Assembly (NCBI GenBank): GCA_964639935.1
Contig: CAZXGT010000117.1
Span: forward strand, 1 to 6,364
Direction of reading: 5' to 3'
DNA length: 6,364 nt
DNA from: CALNYS01 sp964639935
GTDB taxonomy: Bacteria > Planctomycetota > Phycisphaerae > Phycisphaerales > UBA1924
This document shows, piece after piece, positions 1-5,395 of the stretch (position 1 is the first letter of the stretch; every line of letters starts with the position of its first letter). A program made the translations under genes and the position numbers. The notes below the pieces were generated by a model that was given only the letters and a program-made list of their open reading frames with translations, was not told the DNA's origin and ran no database searches.

Positions 1-66
1 GGCGACGGCGTCGTCAACGCCGCGGATCTCTCCGCGCTGATCGCCTCGTGGGGCCCCGTCGACTGA
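1..66 (+). CDS. 3' end of a dockerin-tailed, probably secreted protein (partial)
   Basis: Only the last 21 residues and the TGA stop (64-66) lie in the window, in frame from base 1. The peptide reads GDGVVNAADL, then SALIASWG and PVD. It matches the second half of a type I dockerin-like repeat: a calcium-loop start (GDG..N..D) followed by a helix ending in a conserved W-G. Planctomycetes of the Phycisphaerae often carry such tails at the C-terminus of exported proteins, with no cellulosome. In such proteins the tail is thought to help anchoring or sorting. The rest of the protein lies to the left, so its catalytic or structural role cannot be judged. Family assignment of the tail is fairly safe; any statement about the whole protein would be a guess. 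Confidence 0.75.
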   Translation, partial: GDGVVNAADLSALIASWGPVD

Positions 67-83
67 TCTCCTCGCTCCCGGCG

Positions 84-160
84 GGCGGGCCGGGCGGGCC
101 TTGCTTCGGGCTGTTCGCCGTCGCCGGCGTCGGTCCGGGGCGAGCGGCGCCCGGCCCGCC
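84..160 (+). terminator. Long compound GC hairpin behind the dockerin-tailed gene
   Basis: Bases 84-95 (GGCGGGCCGGGC) are the exact reverse complement of 149-160. Just inside, 110-119 pairs fully with 139-148, counting two G-U pairs, and 96-109 forms a one-sided bulge. The structure starts 18 bases after the TGA, where a transcript end would be expected. No T-run follows 160, so it is not a classic intrinsic terminator. It may be a Rho-type 3' end or a 3' stabilising structure. Part of the match could come from the extreme GC content. Confidence 0.4.
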
Positions 161-173
161 GACAGCCGGGACA

Positions 174-197
174 TCCGCGGGCGCGAGCCCGCACGGA
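174..197 (+). other. Small hairpin with GCGA (GNRA) tetraloop in the leader of the HTH gene
   Basis: Bases 177-182 (GCGGGC) pair perfectly with 187-192 around the loop GCGA (183-186), a stable GNRA tetraloop. Three further pairs (174-176 with 195-197) follow a two-base bulge. It ends 45 bases before the ATG at 243 and overlaps the GGAG (195-198) that could serve a GTG start at 207. If transcribed it would fold readily; a regulatory role is only a possibility. Confidence 0.35.
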
Positions 198-242
198 GCG
201 TGCATCGTGGTTTCAGCGAGCAAGCAAGGGCGGTGTGTACCC

Positions 243-644
243 ATGAGCAGCCCCGACGCGACAAAGCAGGAACACAACGGGCGGGATCGCTTCGGGCCGT
301 CCGGATCGTCATCCCTGCTGCGCGATCGGGATCTGACGGTCGCGGATCTGTTGAGCTTCTGCGCCGAGCGGCTCGGCGAGATTTCGGCCGAGGTCGGCGA
401 GGCGGAGATGGCCGAGCGAACGGGCGCCGGGGCGGAGGCGGTTCGGCGCTTCGTCGCGGGCGAATCCGAGCCGGGCCTCGGCTTCATCATCGCGCTCTGC
501 CGCGAGTACGGGCTGTCGGCCGAGTGGTTGCTCTTTGGCGTGGGCCCGAGGGATCTGCGCGACGTGCCCGCGCACGCCATCGAGACCGCCTGCTCGCGCA
601 CGCTCATCAAGGCGCTCTCGGCGCAGCTCGAGGATCTCCGCTAG
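243..644 (+). CDS. Small XRE/Cro-like helix-turn-helix protein, 133 aa
   Basis: Residues 1-30 are polar and probably disordered (Ser, Asp, Gly, Arg rich). Residues about 31-48 form an amphipathic helix, and about 49-99 fit an XRE/CI-repressor-type helix-turn-helix fold. The pattern is a MAERTGAGAEAVRRFVAGES-like helix-turn-helix, then ALCREYGLSAEWLLFG, which closely follows the usual A-x-x-LGVSxEWLLFG ending of these domains. The last 30 residues have no recognisable domain, and I see no signal peptide or membrane segment. A DNA-binding regulatory role is therefore likely, but the target is unknown. It converges on the DUF779 gene, so it is not in that operon. Start choice is uncertain. ATG 243 has only AAGGG about 12 bases upstream, whereas an in-frame GTG at 207 has GGAG at 195-198 with good spacing and would add 12 residues. 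Confidence 0.75.
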   Translation: MSSPDATKQEHNGRDRFGPSGSSSLLRDRDLTVADLLSFCAERLGEISAEVGEAEMAERTGAGAEAVRRFVAGESEPGLGFIIALCREYGLSAEWLLFGVGPRDLRDVPAHAIETACSRTLIKALSAQLEDLR

Positions 645-652
645 GAGCGCGG

Positions 653-689
653 GGCCTCGGCGGGGTTGTCGCCATCGCCGCCTGAGGCC
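653..689. terminator. Shared hairpin between convergent genes
   Basis: GGCCTCGGCGG (653-663) pairs with 678-689 over 11 base pairs with one bulged T at 683, around a 14-base loop. It sits between the stop of the HTH gene (644) and the stop of the DUF779 gene (692), 2-8 bases from each. It could therefore end transcription in both directions. No clear T-run follows on either strand, so efficiency as an intrinsic terminator is doubtful. Confidence 0.5.
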
Positions 690-691
690 GA

Positions 692-1090
692 TCAGCTCTC
701 GGCGGACGCGAGCGTCGCCAGCTCGGCATCGCTGAACGTGCGGCTTCTGATGTGAAATCGTTTCTCGCGGCCGTTGTCGAGGGAGAACATCCCGCCGCGC
801 CCCGGGACGACGTCGAGGATGAGCTGCGTGTGCTTCCACGCCTCGAACTGCGATCGCTTGATGTAGACGCCAGCGCCCGCGACCTCCCCGAGCTTCACGT
901 CGGAGGCCCCGATGCGGAACTCGGCCGCCGGGTAGCACATGGGCGACGAGCCGTCGCAGCACCCGCCCGACTGGTGAAACAGGATCTCCGGGTGCTCGGC
1001 GCGGATCTCGGCGATCAGCGCCTCCGCGGCCTCGGTGGCGATGACCCGGGGCGGCGGAGCGGTCGTCGTTTCGGTCGGGTCGGCGTTCAT
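692..1090 (-). CDS. DUF779 family protein, partner of aldehyde dehydrogenase, 132 aa
   Basis: This is a full-length member of the DUF779 family (about 110-140 residues), whose genes commonly sit next to aldehyde or alcohol dehydrogenase genes. The signature FHQSGGCCDGSSPMCY is at residues 38-53, with cysteines 44, 45 and 52. The second conserved block, FEAWKHTQLILDVVPGRGG followed by MFSL, is at 82-104. There is no signal peptide or membrane segment, so it should be cytoplasmic. The biochemical role is not established. The Cys cluster plus conserved His residues could bind a metal or take part in thiol chemistry, and the gene linkage points to a helper role in aldehyde oxidation (inference). 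It lies 56 bases downstream of the dehydrogenase on the same strand. An upstream in-frame ATG at 1108 would add six residues; neither start has a clear ribosome site. A 6-bp inverted repeat (1113-1118 / 1134-1139) lies in the gap. Confidence 0.9.
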   Translation of the reverse strand: MNADPTETTTAPPPRVIATEAAEALIAEIRAEHPEILFHQSGGCCDGSSPMCYPAAEFRIGASDVKLGEVAGAGVYIKRSQFEAWKHTQLILDVVPGRGGMFSLDNGREKRFHIRSRTFSDAELATLASAES

Positions 1091-1146
1091 AAGACGCCGG
1101 TTCGCCATTTGGGCGACCCGGCGCGCGTGGTTCGGTCGCTCGCGGC

Positions 1147-2670
1147 TTAGAAGAAGCCGAGCTTGTTCGGGCTGTAGCTCACGAGCATGTTCTTCGTCTG
1201 CTGGTAGTGGCGCAGCATCATGAGGTGATTCTCGCGTCCGATGCCCGACTGCTTGTACCCGCCGAAGGCCGCGTGGGCCGGGTAGAGGTGGTAGCAGTTG
1301 GTCCAGACGCGTCCCGCTTCGATGCCCCGACCGAAGCGGTAGCAGGTGTTGACGTCGCGGCTCCAGACGCCCGCGCCGAGGCCGTAGAGCGTGTCGTTGG
1401 CGATCTCGAGCGCTTCCTCGGGCGTCTTGAAGGTCGTGACCGAGACGACCGGGCCGAAGATCTCCTCCTGGAAGACGCGCATCTTGTTGTGACCCTTGAG
1501 GACCGTCGGCTGGACGTAGTGGCCGCCCGCGAGCTCGCCGGTCATCTCGGCCTCCGCGCCGCCGGCGAGGATCTCGGCGCCCTCCTGCCGGGCGATGTCG
1601 AAGTAGGAGAGGATCTTCTCCTTCTGCTCGCTCGAGGCCTGCGCGCCGATCATCGTCTCCTTCTCGCGCGGATCCCCCTGGACGATGGCGTTCACGCGAT
1701 CGAGCGCCCGCTCCATAAAGCGGTCGTAGATCGACTCGGCGATCAGCGCCCGGCTCGGGCACGTGCAGACCTCGCCCTGGTTCAGCGCGAACATCGCGAA
1801 GCCCTCGAGGCACTTGTCGAAGAAGGCGTCGTCGGCGTCGAGCACGTCCTCAAAGAAGATGTTGGGGCTCTTTCCACCGAGTTCGAGCGTCACTGGGATC
1901 GTGTTCTCCGCGGCGTACTGCATCACAAGCCGCCCGGTTGTCGTCTCGCCGGTGAACGCCACCTTCGCCACGCGGTCGCTTGACGCGAGCGGCTTCCCGG
2001 CCTCGAGCCCGAAGCCGTTGACGACGTTCACCACGCCCGCGGGGAGCAGGTCGCCGATGAGCTCCATCAGGACGAGGATCGACGCCGGCGTCTGCTCGGC
2101 GGGCTTGAGGACGACCGGGCACCCCGCCGCCAGAGCCGGCGCGAGCTTCCACGTCGCCATCAGGATCGGGAAGTTCCAGGGGATGATCTGCCCGACAACG
2201 CCCACGGGCTCGTGGAAGTGGTACGCGACCGTGTCGTCATCGATCTGGCTCATCGTGCCCTCCTGGGCGCGGATGCAGCCGGCGAAGTAGCGGAAGTGGT
2301 CGATCGCGAGGGGCAGGTCCGCGAGCGTTGTCTCGCGGATGGGCTTGCCGTTGTCGAGCGTCTCCGCGAGAGCGAGCAGCTCGAGGTTGTCCTCCATCAC
2401 CTGCGCGATCGCGTTGAGGATGTTGGCCCGCTCGGTCGTCGTCGTTCGGCCCCATGCCGCCTTGACGGCGTGCGCCGCGTCGAGCGCCGCCTCAACGTCC
2501 GCCGCCTCCGAGCGCGCGATCTCGCACAGCGCGTTCCCGTGGATCGGAGAGGTGTTCGTGAAGGTTCGGCCGCTTGCGGCGGGGCGGAATTCGCCCCCGA
2601 TGTAGTTGCCGTACTCGGACTTAAAGGGACCGGAGGCCAGATCAGCGGCGTTTGGGGTGAGCGTGGTCAT
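1147..2670 (-). CDS. aldB: NAD(P)+-dependent aldehyde dehydrogenase, AldB/ExaC (acetaldehyde) type, 507 aa
   Basis: Cytoplasmic enzyme oxidising an aldehyde, probably acetaldehyde or another short-chain aldehyde, to the carboxylate with NAD(P)+. Length is normal for the superfamily. Visible landmarks: PWNFP with Asn166; the cofactor-site Lys189 in VVLKPAEQTP; the glycine-rich FTGETTTG at 239-246; general base Glu263 in LELGGKSPN; nucleophile Cys302 in NQGEVCTCPSR; and Glu403 in EEIFGPV. The CTCPSR form of the active site and the C-terminal GGYKQSGIGRE are typical of the AldB/ExaC/AcoD subgroup, which also tends to be linked to DUF779, as here. The ATG is well supported by AAGGAG seven bases upstream. 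It is the first gene of a likely two-gene minus-strand operon and is divergent from the FHA-GAF-phosphatase gene. Substrate preference cannot be read from sequence, so the symbol denotes the subgroup only. Confidence 0.95.
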   Translation of the reverse strand: MTTLTPNAADLASGPFKSEYGNYIGGEFRPAASGRTFTNTSPIHGNALCEIARSEAADVEAALDAAHAVKAAWGRTTTTERANILNAIAQVMEDNLELLALAETLDNGKPIRETTLADLPLAIDHFRYFAGCIRAQEGTMSQIDDDTVAYHFHEPVGVVGQIIPWNFPILMATWKLAPALAAGCPVVLKPAEQTPASILVLMELIGDLLPAGVVNVVNGFGLEAGKPLASSDRVAKVAFTGETTTGRLVMQYAAENTIPVTLELGGKSPNIFFEDVLDADDAFFDKCLEGFAMFALNQGEVCTCPSRALIAESIYDRFMERALDRVNAIVQGDPREKETMIGAQASSEQKEKILSYFDIARQEGAEILAGGAEAEMTGELAGGHYVQPTVLKGHNKMRVFQEEIFGPVVSVTTFKTPEEALEIANDTLYGLGAGVWSRDVNTCYRFGRGIEAGRVWTNCYHLYPAHAAFGGYKQSGIGRENHLMMLRHYQQTKNMLVSYSPNKLGFF

Positions 2671-2677
2671 CGGAGGG

Positions 2678-2683
2678 CTCCTT
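2678..2683 (-). promoter_or_regulatory. Ribosome binding site of the aldehyde dehydrogenase gene
   Basis: On the minus strand AAGGAG, inside a longer A-rich AAAAAGGAG, ends seven bases before the ATG at 2670. It is one of the two clear Shine-Dalgarno sites in the window and fixes the start. Confidence 0.8.
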
Positions 2684-2824
2684 TTTCTTGCTCCGCGGTG
2701 AGGCGTTCTGGCGTCGCGGCGATCGCTTTAGACTATTCGATCATCGCGCGCCGGGCGGACGAAAACCCCGCAACGGGTGCGTCGCGCCGCAGGCGCCGAC
2801 TCGACGCCGGTACGATCGGCGGCC
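2684..2824. promoter_or_regulatory. Divergent promoter region between ALDH and FHA-GAF-phosphatase
   Basis: This 165-base gap separates two genes read in opposite directions and must hold at least the dehydrogenase promoter. The only AT-richer patch is about 2726-2745. It contains TAGACT (2729-2734, plus) and TAGTCT (2730-2735 read on minus), both of the TAnnnT -10 type, flanked by an inverted repeat GATCG (2721-2725) / CGATC (2738-2742). A second TACGAT (2811-2816, plus) lies just upstream of the phosphatase ribosome site. No convincing -35 element was found for any of them, so exact promoters are not assigned. Confidence 0.25.
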
Positions 2825-2830
2825 GAGGAG
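2825..2830 (+). promoter_or_regulatory. Ribosome binding site deciding the GTG start of the phosphatase gene
   Basis: GAGGAG ends five bases before GTG 2836. The reading frame stays open far upstream, opposite the dehydrogenase gene, so this site and the start of the FHA fold are what place the true start. Confidence 0.75.
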
Positions 2831-2835
2831 AACGC

Positions 2836-4437
2836 GTGAGTCTCAGCCTGCGACCGATCTCGACGACGGAATCCGGCGATGCGGTCGGCGCCGTCACGCT
2901 GCCGACGGACCGGCCGCTGGTCGTGGGCCGGTCCGCGGATGCCGATTGGTCGGTCCCGGATCGCTCGGTCTCCCGCCGTCACGCGTCGATTGCGCGCCGG
3001 GGCGCTGACTGGTTCATCACGGATCTCTCCTCGCGCCACGGCACGTTCGTGAACGACCGGCGGCTCGATCCCAACGAGCCGATCACGATCCACGAGGGCG
3101 ACGTCATCGCCTTCGCGTCCTGGCGGTGCCGGGCGGCGTCCGGATCGCCGCGTCCCGGCGTGAGCACGTCCTTCGCGCCGACCGCCGGCGAGCCCGCGAG
3201 CGTCAGCGCGATCCCGGCCCGAAAGCTCGGGGGCGTCGCGCAGCGCGGGCTCGAGGTTCTGATGGAGCTGACCGCGCGGCTCGACGCGGCGGATTCGCGC
3301 GAGCAGATGGCCCGCGCGGTGGTGAAGGCCGTGCGCGAGGCCACCGCCTGCCGGCGCGTCATGCTCATCGAGCCCGCGCCCGGGGACGAGCTGAGCGTGC
3401 TCGCTTCCACCTCGTCCTCGACGGCGTGCGTCTCGAGGTCGCTCATCGAGCGGGCCTCCCGGGACGGGCTGGTTGAGCTTGTCGACGGGAGCTCGCGCGC
3501 CGGCCACGCCGCATCGATCATCGATCTCGGCATCCGATCCGCGATCTGCGCCCCCGTGCTCGTCGACGCCGCGCCGGACGCCTTCCTGATGGTCGACACC
3601 CGCAACGCCGAGGGCGCCGTTCCGGGGGACGCCGCCGCGTTCTGCCACGCGGTCGCCCGGCTCTCCGGCCTGGCGTTCCAGCGGCTGCGGGCGTCGACGA
3701 TGGCCGAGCGCCACCGTCAGCTGCAGGCCGATCTCGACGCCGCTCGCCGCGCTCAGGAGCTGCTCTCGCCCCCGAGGCACGGACGGTGCGCCGCCACGCG
3801 ATACCGGTTCGAGTCGATCCCCGGACGGGTCGTCGCCGGGGACCTCTTCGACATCTTCGAGCTCGATTCGAAACGCGCGGCGTTCTTCCTGGGCGATGTC
3901 TCGGGCAAGGGCGTCGGCGCCGCGATGCTCATGGCGGCCTGCCAGTCCCAGCTGCGCTCGCAGCTCCTCTCCGGCGTCGAACTCGCGAGCGCCATGGTCG
4001 CCGTCAACGCCGATCTGCATCGTCGGACCGATCCTTCGAAGTTCGTCACGCTCATCGGCGGGGTGATCGACGCCGAGCGCCGGGTCGTGCAGATCGGCGA
4101 CGCCGGACACGGTCTCTGCGTGCTCGTTCGCGACGGCGCCCGTCCGAGCCGGATCGAGCCCACGCCCGGCTTCCCCCTGGGCGTTGTGGATTCAACCGAC
4201 TACGACACGATCGAGGTGGAGCTCGCCACCGGATCGGCGCTCGTGGTCTTCTCGGACGGCGCCGTCGAGCAGCCGGACCCCGCGGGCGCGCAGTTCGGGC
4301 TCGAGGGCGTGCAGCGGTCGCTCGCCACGGGCGGCGCGCGTGAGGGTCTCGTTGACGCCGTGATTCAGGGCGTTCGCGACCACGCGAGCGCGACGCTCGC
4401 CGACGACCTGACCGTCGCCGCGCTCTGGCTCGATTGA
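2836..4437 (+). CDS. FHA-GAF-PP2C (SpoIIE/RsbU-type) serine phosphatase, 533 aa
   Basis: Soluble signalling protein with three modules. The FHA domain is at about residues 26-100: GR at 31-32, SVSRRH with Ser46 and His49, HGTFVN at 68-73. It binds phosphothreonine peptides and keeps the key residues. A GAF-like domain covers about 133-285; its ligand is unknown. A short helical linker (about 286-310, ERHRQLQADLDAARRAQELL) leads to the PPM-type phosphatase domain (about 311-533). The metal-binding motifs are present: GDLFD (Asp336), GDVSGKG (353-359), FSDGAVEQ (Asp474) and LADDLT (Asp523/524). The usual NAGH motif reads GDAGH (421-425). Enzymes of this type dephosphorylate Ser/Thr partners such as anti-sigma-factor antagonists, but no such partner is encoded nearby. 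There is no membrane segment. GTG start chosen from GAGGAG at 2825-2830. Domain call is firm; pathway unknown. Confidence 0.92.
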   Translation: MSLSLRPISTTESGDAVGAVTLPTDRPLVVGRSADADWSVPDRSVSRRHASIARRGADWFITDLSSRHGTFVNDRRLDPNEPITIHEGDVIAFASWRCRAASGSPRPGVSTSFAPTAGEPASVSAIPARKLGGVAQRGLEVLMELTARLDAADSREQMARAVVKAVREATACRRVMLIEPAPGDELSVLASTSSSTACVSRSLIERASRDGLVELVDGSSRAGHAASIIDLGIRSAICAPVLVDAAPDAFLMVDTRNAEGAVPGDAAAFCHAVARLSGLAFQRLRASTMAERHRQLQADLDAARRAQELLSPPRHGRCAATRYRFESIPGRVVAGDLFDIFELDSKRAAFFLGDVSGKGVGAAMLMAACQSQLRSQLLSGVELASAMVAVNADLHRRTDPSKFVTLIGGVIDAERRVVQIGDAGHGLCVLVRDGARPSRIEPTPGFPLGVVDSTDYDTIEVELATGSALVVFSDGAVEQPDPAGAQFGLEGVQRSLATGGAREGLVDAVIQGVRDHASATLADDLTVAALWLD

Positions 4438-4493
4438 ACAACCATTCTCCGCCGCACCAAGCCCGGGGCCGACGTCGCCTCGCGCCGGCCGAA

Positions 4494-4538
4494 CGCTCCC
4501 GATCAGTCGCTCAGCGGCCACGGGGCGGCGCGGGAGCG
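4494..4538 (+). terminator. Inverted repeat downstream of the phosphatase gene
   Basis: CGCTCCCG (4494-4501) is exactly complementary to CGGGAGCG (4531-4538), with a 29-base loop, starting 57 bases after the phosphatase stop. No T-run follows. It is a possible transcript end, weakly supported given the GC content. Confidence 0.25.
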
Positions 4539-4560
4539 GTGAGAACCAGAAGAAATCTTG

Positions 4561-4598
4561 GGGTGTAAACCCAAACACCCATTGAACATGCTCGGTTC
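4561..4598 (+). promoter_or_regulatory. Operator candidates in front of imuA (possible SOS control)
   Basis: Two dyads lie in an AT-richer stretch. The first is GGGTGT (4561-4566) / ACACCC (4575-4580) with an 8-base spacer. The second is GAAC (4584-4587) / GTTC (4595-4598) with a 7-base spacer. GAAC/GTTC half-sites recall LexA boxes (GAAC-N4-GTTC in Firmicutes, GTTC-N7-GTTC in alphaproteobacteria), and imuA-imuB cassettes are usually LexA-controlled. The exact arrangement here matches neither standard form, so LexA binding is an inference. Confidence 0.35.
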
Positions 4599-4609
4599 TC
4601 GACTACCCT
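4582..4609 (+). promoter_or_regulatory. Candidate imuA promoter
   Basis: TTGAAC (4582-4587) as -35 and TACCCT (4604-4609, TAnnnT type) as -10 are separated by 16 bases. The predicted transcription start falls at or within a base or two of the imuA ATG (4616). The -35 overlaps the GAAC/GTTC dyad. The -35 match is good (TTGA plus C at the sixth place shifted from consensus TTGACA); the -10 is moderate. Confidence 0.35.
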
Positions 4610-4615
4610 ATCAAT

Positions 4616-5395
4616 ATGCGTACACAATCTCCAGGCAGGCTGGCCGCGGCTCGTCGCGTGCTGGAGCGTTGCGAAGAACCGGCGGCGCGGAACTCGGCGC
4701 CCGCGTCGCCGGCCGCCTCGGTTGGGGAAGGGGGGCCGACGCTCGGCGCGGGCCTTCACGAGTGGCTCGCCGATGACGCCGACGGCGTCTCGGTCCCTCC
4801 GCTGGGCGTGCTGATCGATCTGGCCCGGCGGCACGCGCGGCCGGCGCAGAGCGTGCTCTGGATCGGTCGGCGTTGCTGGCCGCACCCGCACGCGTTGACG
4901 CTTCGCGGGCCGGGCGGGGCGGACGACGCCCTGCTCCGCCGGAGCGTGTTCGTGGATCCGTCGTCGCGGGTCGAGCTGATCTGGTCGGCCGACGCGGCGT
5001 TGCGCCGCTCGGCCTCGGTGGTGGCCGACGGCGCCGGGCTCGCGATGGCCGAATCGCGCCGGTTGCAGCTTGCGGCCAAGGATGCGGGAACGCTCGCGCT
5101 GGTCGCCCGACCGCGCCGCGACCGCGCCCGGCTTTCCGCCGCGCGGACGCGATGGCTCGTCACGCCCGCCGCGGCGGGGCCGTCCGCTCAGACCGCTCAA
5201 GCATGGATGGTTGAACTGTTGCGCTGCAAGGGAGTGCAGCCAGAGATCCAGGAGGCGCGGCGATGGCTCGCGCAACGAGATCATGCGACGGGCGCGATCA
5301 CCAGCTGGCGAGCGTGCGATGAGCGTGTGGCTCCCGACGTGGACGATCGACGTCCACAACCGGCGCACGCGCCGATCAGCGCACGGATCGCGTGA
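4616..5395 (+). CDS. imuA: ImuA, RecA-like component of the damage-inducible mutasome, 259 aa
   Basis: ImuA is a RecA-like accessory protein that works with ImuB and the error-prone polymerase DnaE2 in mutagenic translesion synthesis after DNA damage. Residues 1-45 are variable. The ImuA fold is visible from GAGLHEWLAD (45-53) through SVLWIG (79-84), ALRRSASVVADGAGLAMAES (128-147), RRLQLAAKDAGTLALVARP (148-166) and SAARTRWLV (174-182). The C-terminal block WMVELLRCKG (197-206) to DHATG (222-226) follows. No Walker A P-loop is seen, as is common in ImuA. Length is normal. ATG 4616 fits the family start but has no Shine-Dalgarno sequence, and the message may be leaderless. It overlaps imuB by 77 bases; the last 25 residues (235-259) come from that overlap and look non-conserved. 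Identification rests on motif memory plus the adjacent imuB. Confidence 0.85.
   Translation: MRTQSPGRLAAARRVLERCEEPAARNSAPASPAASVGEGGPTLGAGLHEWLADDADGVSVPPLGVLIDLARRHARPAQSVLWIGRRCWPHPHALTLRGPGGADDALLRRSVFVDPSSRVELIWSADAALRRSASVVADGAGLAMAESRRLQLAAKDAGTLALVARPRRDRARLSAARTRWLVTPAAAGPSAQTAQAWMVELLRCKGVQPEIQEARRWLAQRDHATGAITSWRACDERVAPDVDDRRPQPAHAPISARIA

Noticed and set aside
1113..1139. 6-bp inverted repeat between ALDH and DUF779 as a terminator or attenuator
   Set aside because: Short stem, 15-base loop, no T-run and high GC; chance is enough to explain it.
692..1813. Single long minus-strand protein joining the DUF779 region to sequence inside the dehydrogenase gene
   Set aside because: Only the part from about 1108 down has family motifs. 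The upstream portion is an out-of-frame reading of the dehydrogenase gene.
1207..1983. Plus-strand open frame opposite the aldehyde dehydrogenase
   Set aside because: Val/Leu/Asp/Arg-rich antisense product with no domain; the minus strand is a textbook dehydrogenase.
2768..2785. Sigma-54-like element for the dehydrogenase gene (GCAA...TGCG read on minus)
   Set aside because: The -12-like TTGC is present, but the GG of the -24 element is missing at the required spacing.
2212..2835. N-terminal extension of the phosphatase frame upstream of GTG 2836
   Set aside because: The frame is open only because it runs antisense to the dehydrogenase gene. The ribosome site at 2825-2830 and the FHA fold start support GTG 2836.
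2728..4110. Long open frame on the minus strand opposite the FHA-GAF-phosphatase
   Set aside because: Composition is Arg/Gly/Asp-rich with no domain. It is the antisense shadow expected in GC-rich DNA, and the plus strand has a clear three-domain protein.
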